The notes under the pieces are model-generated. The model was given only the letters and a program-made list of their open reading frames with translations. It made no database searches and was not told the DNA's origin. The translations under genes were made by a program, and so were the position numbers. Below, piece after piece: positions 52,277-62,629 of a stretch of 64,000 bases of DNA. The DNA lies in the NCBI RefSeq assembly GCF_008727795.1, contig NZ_CP044222.1, positions 868,001 to 932,000 of the forward strand. Direction: 5' to 3'. This stretch comes from Nitrincola iocasae. GTDB lineage: Bacteria; Pseudomonadota; Gammaproteobacteria; Pseudomonadales; Balneatricaceae. Every line of letters begins with the position of its first letter. Position 1 is the first letter of the stretch.

Positions 52277-53803
52277 TTATTGCCCTCCTGTGTGCATCGG
52301 CTGTAGCGGCAGCAGTGCATGTACTGAAATTTCCGGATTGTACAGAACAGCAGCGGCTTCTGATGTCAGTGCGGTAATTGGGCCGGCGAACAACACCATC
52401 AGAGGGGAGCACATCAATAGACCTGCCACAGCGATCAATTTAGCATTTTTAACATTTTCGCCATCGGCTGTACTGCCTGTTACCCGCCAGAACAGCGTTG
52501 TTCCGGCACGAGACAAAGCGATAATAGCCGCAAGTCCAGACAACAGGATAGCTGTCCATGCCCAGACCATCTCGGTGCCAGTTTGTGCCGCCTGCATCAG
52601 TAACGCCTTGCCGATAAAGCCGGATAGCGGTGGCATTCCCACCATTGCCACTGCAGCTAAAAAGAACAATCCGGCCAGTAAGTCACGCTGTTTCATCATT
52701 CGTGCAGCAACAAAGCGGTCTTCGGCTTTTCCCCGTTGCCTGATGATCATATCCGCAATCAGGAACATGGCAGCCGCCACCAGAGTGGTATGTACCAGGT
52801 AATAAAATGCAGCACCTGCCGCCTGTTCAGTACCCAGCGCTGCCGCCACCAAGAGCGTACCCACTGAAATCAGGATCATATTTGCAGTCAACATGCGCAG
52901 GTTGGAACTGGCCAGTGAACCTATAGACCCTATGAACAGCGTCAAAATTGCAATCGGCCAAAGCCAGACTTGGGCAATATTGGCTAAGTCTCCAGCAAAA
53001 TCCCCAAAAATCACGGTGTGAACGCGAAAAATGCTGTATATCCCCACCTTGGTCATGATAGCGAACATCGCTGCCACAGGGGCGCTTGCCACCGCATAGG
53101 TCCGTGGTAACCAAAAGTGCAGTGGCAGCATGGCTGATTTAAGACCAAATACTACCAATAACAGCAAACCGGCTACTTTGACCAGCAACTTGTCATCAGC
53201 ATTCAGCAGGTTAACCTTGACGGCCATATCGGCAATATTCAGAGTTCCAAGCATGCCGTAAAGTATCCCCAGCGCAAACAGGAAAATACTTGAGCCCACC
53301 AAATTCAGGATGACATAGTGCAAGCTGGCCTGGGTTTTTTGTTTTCCACCGCCATGAACCAGTAATGCGTAGGACGCAATGAGTAGGATCTCAAAGCAAA
53401 CAAACAGGTTAAACAGGTCACCTGTGAGAAAGGCCCCATTAACCCCTGCGACAAGTAATAATGTCAGGGTGTGGAAATACATGCCGGTTTCATCATCTCC
53501 GGCTGTAGCGAACAGGATTGAGGCCAGTCCCAGAATGCCGGTGAGTAGAACCAGTAAACAGGCCAGCACATCCGCTACCAGCACAATTCCGAACGGCGGA
53601 GACCAGTCCCCAAGCATGTAAATCTGCGTGCCTTGTGTATAGGCCGTGTGCAATAAAAGAGCGGATACCAGGATCAGCAGCATGCCCGATGCTACAGCAA
53701 AGATGCGTTGACGCCTCAAACTGTTCTGAATAGGGGGAAGTAATAGCAGCAACCCGGCCACAATCGGAAGCAGAAATGGCAGAATAACCAGATGCAGCGA
53801 CAT
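52277..53803 (-). CDS. mrpD: Mrp Na+/H+ antiporter subunit D (NuoN/NuoM-like)
   Basis: A 508-residue polytopic protein homologous to complex I antiporter-like subunits. LLTGDLFNLFVCFEILLIASYALLVHGG at about 126-153 carries the conserved Glu of TM5. LKSAMLPLHFWLPRTYAVASAPVAAMFAIMTKVGIY carries the conserved Lys region. About 14 TM helices are expected. With MrpA it forms the ion-translocating core for Na+/H+ exchange. It overlaps mrpC by one base (shared ATG/stop A). Confidence 0.96.
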   Translation of the reverse strand: MSLHLVILPFLLPIVAGLLLLLPPIQNSLRRQRIFAVASGMLLILVSALLLHTAYTQGTQIYMLGDWSPPFGIVLVADVLACLLVLLTGILGLASILFATAGDDETGMYFHTLTLLLVAGVNGAFLTGDLFNLFVCFEILLIASYALLVHGGGKQKTQASLHYVILNLVGSSIFLFALGILYGMLGTLNIADMAVKVNLLNADDKLLVKVAGLLLLVVFGLKSAMLPLHFWLPRTYAVASAPVAAMFAIMTKVGIYSIFRVHTVIFGDFAGDLANIAQVWLWPIAILTLFIGSIGSLASSNLRMLTANMILISVGTLLVAAALGTEQAAGAAFYYLVHTTLVAAAMFLIADMIIRQRGKAEDRFVAARMMKQRDLLAGLFFLAAVAMVGMPPLSGFIGKALLMQAAQTGTEMVWAWTAILLSGLAAIIALSRAGTTLFWRVTGSTADGENVKNAKLIAVAGLLMCSPLMVLFAGPITALTSEAAAVLYNPEISVHALLPLQPMHTGGQ

Positions 53804-54159
53804 TAACTTCGCTCCTTATCAGTCAGTGATGAATGATCAGGGATACGGCCATCGACATGATCATTGCCCAGATCACCGCGACCGCGCATAGCCAGAATGA
53901 CAACAAATGCTGTCATCGCAAATCCTATTACTATCGCTGTGAGCACTAATGCTTGCGGTAGGGGGTCGACATAATTGTCACTGGTACCAATAACAGCTGC
54001 AGAGTTTATTGACAGTCGACCGCTCGAAAATAAAAACAGGTTAACAGCGTAGCTCAGCATAGTTAAACCAATCACTACAGGAAAGGTGCGACCCCTCAGA
54101 ATTAAAAATACACCACAGGTGGTGAGTACGCCCACGCAGAGAGCAAAAAGCACTTCCAT
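53803..54159 (-). CDS. mrpC: Mrp Na+/H+ antiporter subunit C (NuoK-like)
   Basis: A 118-residue, three-TM protein homologous to NuoK of complex I. VGLTMLSYAVNLFLFSSG at about 31-48 and DPLPQALVLTAIVIGFAMTAFVVIL at about 65-89 are typical of MnhC/MrpC. It is coupled to mrpA by a one-base overlap and to mrpD by a one-base overlap. A soluble, charged C-terminal tail is visible. Confidence 0.95.
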   Translation of the reverse strand: MEVLFALCVGVLTTCGVFLILRGRTFPVVIGLTMLSYAVNLFLFSSGRLSINSAAVIGTSDNYVDPLPQALVLTAIVIGFAMTAFVVILAMRGRGDLGNDHVDGRIPDHSSLTDKERS

Positions 54160-56954
54160 CAGGATTGATCCTCCATTTTAGGACGGTGCGAGGTGGTCAG
54201 CTTACCCAGATTTGCAAGAATCAGCAGGGTGGCCGCTACCACGGTAATGTATACGCCAAGGTCAAATAAAATGGCGCTGGCTAACTCAAATTTACCAATC
54301 CAGGGTAGGTGGAAATAGTCAAACCAACTGGTCAGGAAGGGCTTTCCAAATACCCAACTGCCTGCGCCGGTTGCGGCAGCAATTAACACGCCAATGGCTA
54401 TAGACCACTGATAGTTGACCTTAAGGCGGGGTTTAATCCAGTCCACCCCATGGGCAATGTATTGCAGTATGATGGCCACCGCTGTAATCAGCCCGGCAAT
54501 AAAACCACCGCCGGGCATGTTATGACCACGAAGGAAAATATAGGCCGATACCAGTAGTGCCAAGGGTAAAAGTGACTGGGACACTGTTCTAAGGATCATC
54601 GGGTGGCTGTCTTGTGTCCAGCTACGTCCTTTGATATCCCCGGAGGGTTTGGATATCTTCATGCGGTTAATCAGTTTGAAAATACCCAGGGCAGCAATAC
54701 CCAACACCAGTATCTCACCAAAGGTATCAAAACCTCGGAAGTCAACCAGAATGACGTTTACTGCATTGGTGCCCCCGCCGCCAGGTTTGCTGTTTTCCAG
54801 ATAGAAATCGGAAATACTCAAGCCTGATCGGGTCATGATGGCATAGTTCAGGGTGGCAAAAATTCCCCCGACCAAAGCAGCAATGCCCAGATCACGTGCT
54901 ACCCGTCCAGGGCTGGATTCCTTGGGGGTCTGTTGCGGCAGGAAGAACAACGCCAGCATCAACAGTATGACTGTGACTACCTCTACCGACAGTTGCGTCA
55001 GTGCCAGATCTGGCGCTGAAAAATAGGTAAATGACATGGAGACTATCAAGCCAACCACCGACAGTGTCAGCAAAGATATATAACGCTGGCGATGCCAGAT
55101 AACCGTAGCGAGTGCGGAAAAAATCAGAATAACAGCCAGAACAATGCTAATACTGTTGGTAGGAAGTTGCTCGCGCTCCCCGGCCGTTTGCATCAACAGC
55201 AACAACGGTTTGCCAGCAAACACGATGACCATCAGAAACAGCAACATAAGGTAGCGTTGCAATGAGCCATTCTCAAAAAACTGGTTAATTCTTGTCGCGC
55301 TTCGGACAAGGCATTGCATCATACTTTCAAATACCAGCTTGGCATCGGTTTCCGGAAACTGGCTGTGAAACTTAAACAGTTTGCGGCGGTTATGATAAAT
55401 GATAACACCCAGTACCATGGCGACAATGCTCATAATCAGTGCCAGGTTAAACCCATGCCAGATTGACAGAGAGAAATAGGGTACTTCGCCGCCGAGTACG
55501 GCTGCCGACGCAGAATAAAGCAGGCTACCGACCATAAAGCCAGGGAATAATCCTACCAGCAGACAGAGTCCGACCAGAATTTCTACCGGCACTTTCATAT
55601 AGCGTGGTGGTTCATGCGGAGTTTTTGGCAGATCAACTGGTTCGCCATTGAAAAATACATCATGAATAAAGCGCAATGAGTACGCGACTGAGAAGACCGC
55701 AGCCAATGTTGCCAGCACAGGCACCATCCAGGATAAGGACCCCAATGTATGCTGAAGCAGTGTCTCGGCAAAGAACATCTCTTTTGACAGGAATCCGTTT
55801 AACAGTGGCACACCCGCCATGGAAGCCGCCGCCACCATCGCCAGCGTGGCTGTGTAAGGCATGAATTTCCATAACCCATTTAGGCGGCGCATGTCGCGGG
55901 TACCAGCTTCATGGTCGATGATCCCTGCCGCCATAAACAGGGAGGCTTTAAACGTGGCATGGTTGATAATATGAAAAATTGCAGCAATGGTGGCCAGTTC
56001 AGTACCCATGCCCAGCAGCAGTGTAATCAGGCCCAGGTGGCTGATAGTTGAATAAGCCAGTAATCCCTTAAGATCATGTTTAAATAGTGCCGTATAAGCC
56101 CCTAACAACAGTGTTGCCATACCCGTAAGGGTGACAATAATGATCCACAGTTCTGTACCAGCCAATACCGGATAAAAACGCGCCATCAGGAAAATGCCGG
56201 CTTTTACCATGGTGGCTGAATGTAAGTACGCACTTACGGGTGTAGGCGCTGACATTGCATGAGGCAGCCAGAAATGAAACGGGAACTGAGCCGACTTGGT
56301 GAAGGCACCCAAGAGTACCAATATCAGCACAACCGGGTATGCGGCATGCTCTCGAAGGATATCACCGCTTTCAATGACGGTTTGAAGATCATAGCTACCG
56401 ACAATTTTACCAATCAGCATCAGGCCTGCTAATAAAGCAAGACCACCGGCACCGGTTACTGTGAGGGCCATGCGAGCTCCCTTGCGGCCCTCTGTGTTGC
56501 CATGCCAAAAGCTGATCAGCAGGAATGAGCTGATGCTGGTCAGTTCCCAGAACATCCATAACTGGATCAGATTATTAGATAGCACAATCCCCAGCATGGC
56601 GGTCATAAACAGCATCAGATAGGCGTAAAACTGCCCCATACTGTCTTTGGCGGACAGGTAGTAACGTGCATAGAGAATTATTAATAAACCGATACCTAGA
56701 ATTAGCAGAGCAAACAGAAAGGCCAATCCATCCAGGCGAAAAGAGATATCCATACTCAATGCCGGAACCCAGTTGGCGGTTGCTATCAGTGTTTCACCCC
56801 TGAATACAGCCGGAGCACTCAACAACAGCATCAGCAAAGCCAGCGCTGGTGCGGCAGCGGTTGCAAATGCACATCGGGTTCTGCCAAAGCGCTGGGATAA
56901 CAGCGGCGCTAGCACTCCCAAGGCAGGTAGTAGAGGAATCCAGAAAAGACTCAT
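54159..56954 (-). CDS. mrpA: Mrp Na+/H+ antiporter subunit A with fused MrpB domain
   Basis: A 931-residue membrane protein, the largest Mrp subunit, homologous to Nuo[54 protein letters not shown] and [10 protein letters not shown] are the antiporter-core motifs. The C-terminal part (from about residue 760) is the MrpB/MnhB domain ([31 protein letters not shown]). The fusion, giving gene order A'CDEFG without separate mrpB, is the group 2 type known from Sinorhizobium pha2 and Pseudomonas. The ATG at 56954 begins [13 protein letters not shown]; a TTG at 56975 is also in frame. It heads the operon, giving salt and alkali tolerance. Confidence 0.95.
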   Translation of the reverse strand: MSLFWIPLLPALGVLAPLLSQRFGRTRCAFATAAAPALALLMLLLSAPAVFRGETLIATANWVPALSMDISFRLDGLAFLFALLILGIGLLIILYARYYLSAKDSMGQFYAYLMLFMTAMLGIVLSNNLIQLWMFWELTSISSFLLISFWHGNTEGRKGARMALTVTGAGGLALLAGLMLIGKIVGSYDLQTVIESGDILREHAAYPVVLILVLLGAFTKSAQFPFHFWLPHAMSAPTPVSAYLHSATMVKAGIFLMARFYPVLAGTELWIIIVTLTGMATLLLGAYTALFKHDLKGLLAYSTISHLGLITLLLGMGTELATIAAIFHIINHATFKASLFMAAGIIDHEAGTRDMRRLNGLWKFMPYTATLAMVAAASMAGVPLLNGFLSKEMFFAETLLQHTLGSLSWMVPVLATLAAVFSVAYSLRFIHDVFFNGEPVDLPKTPHEPPRYMKVPVEILVGLCLLVGLFPGFMVGSLLYSASAAVLGGEVPYFSLSIWHGFNLALIMSIVAMVLGVIIYHNRRKLFKFHSQFPETDAKLVFESMMQCLVRSATRINQFFENGSLQRYLMLLFLMVIVFAGKPLLLLMQTAGEREQLPTNSISIVLAVILIFSALATVIWHRQRYISLLTLSVVGLIVSMSFTYFSAPDLALTQLSVEVVTVILLMLALFFLPQQTPKESSPGRVARDLGIAALVGGIFATLNYAIMTRSGLSISDFYLENSKPGGGGTNAVNVILVDFRGFDTFGEILVLGIAALGIFKLINRMKISKPSGDIKGRSWTQDSHPMILRTVSQSLLPLALLVSAYIFLRGHNMPGGGFIAGLITAVAIILQYIAHGVDWIKPRLKVNYQWSIAIGVLIAAATGAGSWVFGKPFLTSWFDYFHLPWIGKFELASAILFDLGVYITVVAATLLILANLGKLTTSHRPKMEDQS

Positions 56955-57317
56955 GGTAGCAACATGCTCCTGCAAAATAAAAAGTAACGTGTAAACGGCT
57001 CAACACAACTATTATACTTAGATGTTAAAACTAGTCCGTGTTGCAAACTGGCTTAATGCAGCCGTGGAAGTTTACTGTAAAAATGTGCACCTTTACAGGC
57101 GTAGATCTTGTTGATTTCCAATGCTGGGTTTTTAACATTAATACATTCTAATATATAGTCAAGCTGGCATATGGCGCTGGCTGTTAAACAACTTCGTAAT
57201 CTCACTCATCTGTATTGGGCCTGTAGAGTAGATTAGGGACATATTTTGGCCTCTGCTGATGCTATAGTTTTTTATACGCAACGGCTATATTTTAAGATTT
57301 TTCAAGGAGTAAAATTC
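56955..57317. other. Divergent control region between mrp operon and LysE-type gene
   Basis: These 363 bp separate divergent genes. A TATAAT word lies on the minus strand at 57011-57016 (plus-strand ATTATA), a probable -10 element for the mrp operon with a poor -35. A dyad CTGTAAA/TTTACAG at 57075-57081 and 57092-57098 could be an operator. The middle is AT-rich. No gene was seen. Confidence 0.5.
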
Positions 57318-57950
57318 ATGCCTGTTGAACTTTGGCTAGCCTTTGTTGCTGCCTCTGCGTTGTTGTTGATCATTCCAGGGCCAACTATTCTGGCAGTCAT
57401 CAGTTATTCTATCGCCCATGGACGCCGGGCCAATGTGCCCCTGGTAACGGCTGTCGCACTGGGGGACTCCACCGCGCTGGCGGTTTCACTGCTGGGTTTA
57501 GGTACCTTGCTGGCGGCATCTGCCTTCTGGTTTATGATCATCAAATGGCTTGGTGGACTTTACTTGTTGTACCTCGGCATCAAACTGTTACGCAGTGGTT
57601 TTGTTTCAGTTGAGATGGCGGCGCCGCCTAAACCCGGATCACGCTGGCGATTGTTCCTGAATACCTACCTGGTAACTGCTTTGAACCCTAAAGGTATGGT
57701 GTTTTTTGTAGCTTTCCTGCCGCAGTTTATTCACCCAGGTGCTGATCATGTACAGCAGCTTTGGATTTTAGGCGTCACCTTCGTCGCCATGGCTACCTTG
57801 AATGCAACCCTCTACGCCATATTTGCCGGTTCAGCTCGTCGACTTTTGTCGCGTCCGGGCGCGCATCGAGGCTTTAACCTGGTGGGCGGGTCGTTACTTT
57901 CGGCGGCGGGTCTTTGGGCGTTGTTGTCTAGGAATCAGGTTTCGGGGTAG
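57318..57950 (+). CDS. LysE/RhtB family amino-acid exporter
   Basis: A 210-residue, five-to-six-TM exporter of the LysE/RhtB family. The hallmark near the N terminus is LLIIPGPTILAVISYSIAHGRRANVPLVTAVALGDSTAL (about 16-54), with WLGGLYLLYLGIKLLRSG at about 79-96 and LVTALNPKGMVFFVAFLPQFI at about 118-138. The ATG at 57318 is chosen for its AAGGAG nine bases upstream and typical MPVELWLAF start. An earlier in-frame start at 57246 would add 24 residues. The substrate (homoserine, threonine, leucine or another) cannot be told. It diverges from mrpA. Confidence 0.9.
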   Translation: MPVELWLAFVAASALLLIIPGPTILAVISYSIAHGRRANVPLVTAVALGDSTALAVSLLGLGTLLAASAFWFMIIKWLGGLYLLYLGIKLLRSGFVSVEMAAPPKPGSRWRLFLNTYLVTALNPKGMVFFVAFLPQFIHPGADHVQQLWILGVTFVAMATLNATLYAIFAGSARRLLSRPGAHRGFNLVGGSLLSAAGLWALLSRNQVSG

Positions 57951-57993
57951 TTGGCTCTTTTGGGAGTCTGTAGGTTAAGCTGGTGTGGCGAGG

Positions 57994-58037
57994 ATCACTT
58001 ATTCATGCAGATATTTTGTGATTTATAAGTGATTTTT
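57994..58037 (+). terminator. Possible terminator of the LysE-type gene
   Basis: ATCACTTAT at 57994-58002 pairs with ATAAGTGAT at 58025-58033, followed by TTTTT on the plus strand. The 22-base loop is long, so the call is weak. It lies between the exporter gene and the convergent tRNA gene. Confidence 0.4.
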
Positions 58038-58046
58038 AACTAGAAA

Positions 58047-58123
58047 TGGTGGGCCCAGCTGGACTCGAACCAGCGACCAACGGATTATGAGTCCGTTGCT
58101 CTAACCAACTGAGCTATAGGCCC
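58047..58123 (-). tRNA. ileX: tRNA-Ile(CAU), lysidine type
   Basis: A 77-nt tRNA with encoded CCA. Acceptor GGGCCTA pairs with TGGGCCC (one G-U), discriminator A. The anticodon stem ACGGA/TCCGT encloses CTCATAA with anticodon CAT. The body, including the GGTCGCTGGTTCGAGTCCAGC part, resembles E. coli ileX rather than elongator tRNA-Met, and the gene lies beside rpoD as ileX does in E. coli. The wobble C would be changed to lysidine by TilS to read AUA codons. Confidence 0.88.
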
Positions 58124-58187
58124 TTGAAAAGCGAGCGCCAATGATACAGAGAAGTATGCATTGGCGCAATATGTTGAACGCGTTGAG

Positions 58188-60032
58188 TTATTCGTCGAGG
58201 AAGCCGCGCAGGTGATCGGAGCGACTGGGGTGACGCAGTTTGCGCAGCGCCTTGGCTTCGATCTGACGGATACGTTCGCGAGTGACATCAAACTGTTTGC
58301 CAACCTCTTCCAGCGTGTGGTCGGTATTCATATCGATACCGAAACGCATTCTGAGTACTTTGGCTTCACGAGCGGTGAGTCCGGACAGTACGCTGCGTGT
58401 GGCTTCACGCAGGCCCTCGCCTGTGGCGGTATCAACCGGTGAGGCCATGATGATGTCTTCAATAAAGTCACCGAGACTGGAGTCTTCATCGTCACCGATG
58501 GGGGTTTCCATGGAGATCGGCTCTTTCGCAATTTTCAGTACCTTGCGAATTTTGTCTTCCGGCATTTCCATTTTTTCAGCAAGTTCTTCAGGGGTGGGTT
58601 CGCGACCCATTTCCTGCAGCATTTGACGGGAAATACGGTTGAGCTTATTGATTGTTTCGATCATGTGTACCGGAATACGAATGGTACGTGCCTGATCGGC
58701 AATCGAGCGTGTGATCGCCTGACGTATCCACCAGGTGGCATAGGTTGAGAACTTGTAGCCACGACGGTATTCGAATTTGTCTACCGCTTTCATCAAGCCA
58801 ATGTTGCCTTCCTGGATCAAATCAAGGAACTGCAGGCCGCGGTTGGTGTATTTCTTGGCGATAGAGATAACCAGACGCAGGTTGGCTTCAACCATCTCTT
58901 TCTTGGCGCGACGGGCGCGGGCTTCACCAATTGACAGGCGGCGGTTTACATCTTTGATTTCAGAAAGGCTGATGCCGACATCATTTTCAATATTGATCAG
59001 GCGGCGCTGGGCGCGTTTCAGATCATCCAGGCTTTGTTCAATTTTACTGGCCCAGCTCTGCTTGCCGCTGGCGAGTTTATCGAACCACTCCGGGTTGGTT
59101 TCATTGCCGGGGAAGCCGCTGATGAAGTCTTTGCGGGACATGCCAGCACGCTGGGTACAGATGCGCATGATAGTACGCTCCTGTGCACGAACCTTTTCGA
59201 TAAACGCACGAATACGGCTGACCAGCATTTCATAAAAGCGTGGTGACAGTTTGATTGGTGAGAAAGCGATGCTGAGTTCTTCCAGAGCCAGTCTGGCTTC
59301 AGGGCTGTCTTTGCCCTTATCACTCAGGACCAGCAGGTAGGCATCAAGCTTGTCACGAATCAATCCGAAACGCTGACGCGCTTCTTCAGGATCAGGACCG
59401 CGGTCCTTTTCCTCATCTGCACTGTCGTCGGTGCTGTCGTCGTCATCGTCGTCATCATCCGAATCAGCATCATCTTCGTCGATTTCCTCGACCTCGACTT
59501 CCTCTTCCGGAATGGGTGCGTCAGGATCGATATAGCCGCTGAAAATATCACTGAGGCGGCCTTCTTCCTGCAGAGTGGCATCGTAGGCTGCCAGAATAGC
59601 TTCGACACTACCTGGGAAGTGCGCCAGTGCCATCATGACTTCGCGAATGCCTTCTTCTATGCGCTTGGCAATCTCGATCTCGCCTTCACGAGTCAGCAGC
59701 TCCACGGTGCCCATTTCACGCATATACATACGAACAGGGTCGGTAGTGCGGCCGGCATCGGATTCAACCGCGGCAAGCGCGGCGACGGCTTCTTCGTCGG
59801 CTTCTTCTGCTGAGTCACCTTCGGTCATCAGAAGGGTTTCTGCATCGGGCGCTTCTTCGGAAACGCTGATGCCCATGTCGTTGATCATGCGGATGATATC
59901 TTCGACCTGATCCGGGTCGGCAATATCTTCTGGCAGGTGGTCGTTTACCTCTGCATAGGTGAGATAACCCTGTTCCTTGCCTCGTGCGATGAGTTCTTTC
60001 AGACGAGACTGCTGTTGGGAAGTATCTGACAT
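58188..60032 (-). CDS. rpoD: Primary sigma factor RpoD (sigma-70)
   Basis: A 614-residue housekeeping sigma factor. Region 1.1 is at about 1-80 ([24 protein letters not shown]), region 1.2 with [32 protein letters not shown]. An acidic non-conserved stretch at 176-210 has eight Asp in a row. Region 2 with [58 protein letters not shown] covers core binding and -10 recognition. Region 4 with [43 protein letters not shown] covers -35 recognition. Length equals E. coli RpoD (613). It is last in rpsU-yqeY-dnaG-rpoD, with a 161-bp gap from dnaG that holds a promoter-like TATAAT. Confidence 0.98.
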   Translation of the reverse strand: MSDTSQQQSRLKELIARGKEQGYLTYAEVNDHLPEDIADPDQVEDIIRMINDMGISVSEEAPDAETLLMTEGDSAEEADEEAVAALAAVESDAGRTTDPVRMYMREMGTVELLTREGEIEIAKRIEEGIREVMMALAHFPGSVEAILAAYDATLQEEGRLSDIFSGYIDPDAPIPEEEVEVEEIDEDDADSDDDDDDDDSTDDSADEEKDRGPDPEEARQRFGLIRDKLDAYLLVLSDKGKDSPEARLALEELSIAFSPIKLSPRFYEMLVSRIRAFIEKVRAQERTIMRICTQRAGMSRKDFISGFPGNETNPEWFDKLASGKQSWASKIEQSLDDLKRAQRRLINIENDVGISLSEIKDVNRRLSIGEARARRAKKEMVEANLRLVISIAKKYTNRGLQFLDLIQEGNIGLMKAVDKFEYRRGYKFSTYATWWIRQAITRSIADQARTIRIPVHMIETINKLNRISRQMLQEMGREPTPEELAEKMEMPEDKIRKVLKIAKEPISMETPIGDDEDSSLGDFIEDIIMASPVDTATGEGLREATRSVLSGLTAREAKVLRMRFGIDMNTDHTLEEVGKQFDVTRERIRQIEAKALRKLRHPSRSDHLRGFLDE

Positions 60033-60086
60033 AGAGCCCCTGCGATGAATGCTGATGTGAATAATGGGTGAAAAAAGAAGCGCAAC

Positions 60087-60092
60087 ATTATA
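60087..60092 (-). promoter_or_regulatory. -10 element of an internal rpoD promoter
   Basis: Plus-strand ATTATA at 60087-60092 reads TATAAT on the minus strand, 55 bp ahead of the rpoD start, in the dnaG-rpoD gap. The -35 (TATTCA, 17 bp upstream) is weak. An internal rpoD promoter is common in this operon. Confidence 0.45.
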
Positions 60093-60193
60093 GCTGTTTC
60101 AGACCTTGCTGAATAGATTTAGCTCCGTAATTCGTTATCTACTGTATTAAAATAGAGCATTAACGGGTATTTGCCAAACCTGAACCGGTGTTT

Positions 60194-62053
60194 TTAACGT
60201 CCGGATAGAAGAAGCTGCTGCAATAAATTTTTTTCCTCCTGTGTTAATGGGGACTGTTGCTTTTTTTTCAAGAGTCTGTCGAGTTGAATTTCTGTGTGTC
60301 GGCTGAGTAGGCGTGTCAGTGCACCATTTAATTCAGCTAATGGGTCCGCTGTTTCGGGCACGGGTTCCAGATGTGATATTTCATTTAATATCATCAGGTA
60401 GGCTGAGCGCTGTGTGTCGTGTTGCCAGTCCACAAGCAGGGTTCCTAGTGAGTTATCCGGGTGTTGGCGCAGGTAGGTGATGAGTTCTATCAGAAGATCG
60501 ATATTGGATTCCTGTAGATTTCCCAGTGCTTCGGGGTCTTGAAGCTCACGGGCCAGCGCCGGGCGATGCAGTATGATGGAGATAATCCGGTTTACCAGGC
60601 TTACCGTGCGGCTGCGTGCGGCTTGGCGTTGAACTGGAGCGGGCGGGGTTTCGCCATCAGGTAGGCTCAGTTCCGGGTAGTCACCATACTCCTGATCTGG
60701 GTGGTAACTGTTCTCCTGAGTGTCTGGAGCAGCCGGTTGACTGATTTTGTGCAGGTTGATCAGGCTCGCCAACTGCTCGGCGCTCAGGCCGGTGATTTCA
60801 CTGACCCGGTCCAGCATCATCTGTTGCAGCAGACCCGGCTGCATGCTGCGAATCGGTGGTAGTGCGGTCGAGGCAAGGCGGGCACGGTCATCCATGCTGT
60901 CCAGGTTGAAGCCTTCGGATAAATTGTTGAAGAAAAAGGTGCTCAAGGGGGTGGCGTTGAGAATGCGTTGCTCGAAGGCGCTCTGGCCTTCCTGGCGAAT
61001 CAGGCTGTCTGGGTCTTCACCTTCAGGCAGAAACAGGAAGCGCACGGATTTGCCATCCTGTAGTGCTGGCAGAGCGATATCCAGAGCGCGCAACGCGGCT
61101 TTGCGCCCGGCCTGGTCGCCGTCGAAGCAGAAAATAAGCTCCGGCACCAGTTTGAACAGGCGGATAAGGTGCTGTTCGGTGGTGGCGGTGCCAAGCGTGG
61201 CAACGGCCCAGGTGATGCCGTTTTGTGCCAGGCCGACGACATCCATATAGCCTTCGACAATCAGCAGTCTGTTAAGTTGGCGATTGCTTTGGCGGGCTTC
61301 GTAAAGGCCGTAGAGCTCACGGCTTTTGTGGAAGGTATCGGTTTCGGGAGAGTTAAGGTATTTGGGTTTGTCGTCGCCGAGTACCCGCCCGCCAAAGGCG
61401 ATTACACGGCCGCGCATATCCCGAATCGGGAACATGATACGATCGCGAAAGCGGTCATAGTGGCGGTTTTTTTCTTCGTTGTGGATGACCATGCCGGCTT
61501 TTTCCAGCAAGCTGGTGGCGTCTTTCTGGTCGCTGAAATGCTGTATCAGGTTGTCCCATCCAGCTGGGGCATAGCCGATTTGAAACTGTGAGGCGATCTG
61601 CCCGGAGAGTCCGCGTTGTTGCAGGTACTGAATGGCTTTGTCACGGGTATTGGCGCTACGCAGTTGTTCTCGATAAAACTGGCTGGCCTGATCAAGCAGT
61701 GAAATTTGCTGCTTGACCTGATGGTCGCGCTCGATTTGTTGGGGGTTTTGCTCTTCGCGCGGGATATCGACACCGGCGAGGCGGGCGAGCTCTTCAACGG
61801 CTTCCGGAAAAGAAAGGCGTTCATACTCCATTAAAAAGCCGAGTGCGTTGCCACCGGCACCACAACCAAAGCAATAGTAGAACTGCTTGTCGGGGCTAAC
61901 GGTAAAAGAGGGAGAATTTTCTTTATGGAAAGGGCAGAGGCCTGAGTAATTTTTACCGCTGCGGCGTAATTTTACGCGGCTTTCCACGATGTCGGTAATG
62001 TTGATGCGGGCCAGCAAGTCATCAATAAAGTATTGCGGTATTCGCCCTGCCAT
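60194..62053 (-). CDS. dnaG: DNA primase DnaG
   Basis: A 619-residue primase that makes RNA primers at the fork. The CHC2 zinc site has Cys40, His43, Cys61 and Cys64, the same positions as in E. coli. The catalytic core has RDMRGRVIAFGGRVLGDDKPKYLNSPETDTFHK (RNAP basic motif region), and the TOPRIM motifs are LLIVEGYMDVVGLAQNG and FCFDGDQAGRKAA. The C-terminal DnaB-binding domain covers about 450-619 and includes an acidic Pro-rich linker (about 440-480). Length is a bit longer than E. coli (581). It lies 37 bp after yqeY. Confidence 0.97.
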   Translation of the reverse strand: MAGRIPQYFIDDLLARINITDIVESRVKLRRSGKNYSGLCPFHKENSPSFTVSPDKQFYYCFGCGAGGNALGFLMEYERLSFPEAVEELARLAGVDIPREEQNPQQIERDHQVKQQISLLDQASQFYREQLRSANTRDKAIQYLQQRGLSGQIASQFQIGYAPAGWDNLIQHFSDQKDATSLLEKAGMVIHNEEKNRHYDRFRDRIMFPIRDMRGRVIAFGGRVLGDDKPKYLNSPETDTFHKSRELYGLYEARQSNRQLNRLLIVEGYMDVVGLAQNGITWAVATLGTATTEQHLIRLFKLVPELIFCFDGDQAGRKAALRALDIALPALQDGKSVRFLFLPEGEDPDSLIRQEGQSAFEQRILNATPLSTFFFNNLSEGFNLDSMDDRARLASTALPPIRSMQPGLLQQMMLDRVSEITGLSAEQLASLINLHKISQPAAPDTQENSYHPDQEYGDYPELSLPDGETPPAPVQRQAARSRTVSLVNRIISIILHRPALARELQDPEALGNLQESNIDLLIELITYLRQHPDNSLGTLLVDWQHDTQRSAYLMILNEISHLEPVPETADPLAELNGALTRLLSRHTEIQLDRLLKKKQQSPLTQEEKNLLQQLLLSGR

Positions 62054-62090
62054 AATTACTCCGCTGTCATGTCCAGCGAAATTGCTGGTG

Positions 62091-62534
62091 TCAGAACCGG
62101 GCTTTCACTCGGGTAGAGACCTGACCCATATCGGCACGCCCTTGAACCCTGGGCTTGACTAGTGCCATAACCTGTCCCATCTGCTGCATGCTGGATGCAC
62201 CTGTGGCGTTAATGGCATCATCAATAATCTGTTCTATATCACTATCACTGAGAGGTTGCGGCAAGAAAGTTTTAATCACCTCCAACTCTTGCTGCTCCTT
62301 GTCTGCCAGTTCCGGACGCTCAGCCGCTAGATACTGGGCAATCGAATCGCGACGCTGTTTGGCCATTTTATCTAAAGAGGCCAGGACGCGTGTATCATCC
62401 AGTTCAATGCGTTCATCTACCTCAATACGATTGAGATCGGACAGGATTAGACGGATAGCGCCGAGACGCACTTTATCCCTGGCACGCATGGCGGCCTTCA
62501 TCTGTTCTGTAATTTGTTGCTTCAGATCAGACAT
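62091..62534 (-). CDS. yqeY: YqeY/GatB-like domain protein
   Basis: A 147-residue protein of the YqeY (GatB_Yqey, PF09424) family. LKQQITEQMKAAMRARDKVRLGAIRLILSDLNRIEVDERIE at the start, KRRDSIAQYLAAERPELADKE-type middle and QQMGQVMALVKPRVQGRADMGQVSTRVKARF at the end are typical. The same fold is the tRNA-binding tail of GatB, and free-standing YqeY has no settled function. The ATG at 62534 follows AGGA at proper spacing. Two ATGAACAC direct repeats lie just upstream. Its place between rpsU and dnaG is common outside enterobacteria. Confidence 0.93.
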   Translation of the reverse strand: MSDLKQQITEQMKAAMRARDKVRLGAIRLILSDLNRIEVDERIELDDTRVLASLDKMAKQRRDSIAQYLAAERPELADKEQQELEVIKTFLPQPLSDSDIEQIIDDAINATGASSMQQMGQVMALVKPRVQGRADMGQVSTRVKARF

Positions 62535-62629
62535 CTTAAGTCCTGTTGTTATGAACACCTGCTATGAACACTTGATGGGTTCGATTACAAGTCGGTTGTT
62601 ACGGTTATAAAAAGGGTGTAATGCTCAAA

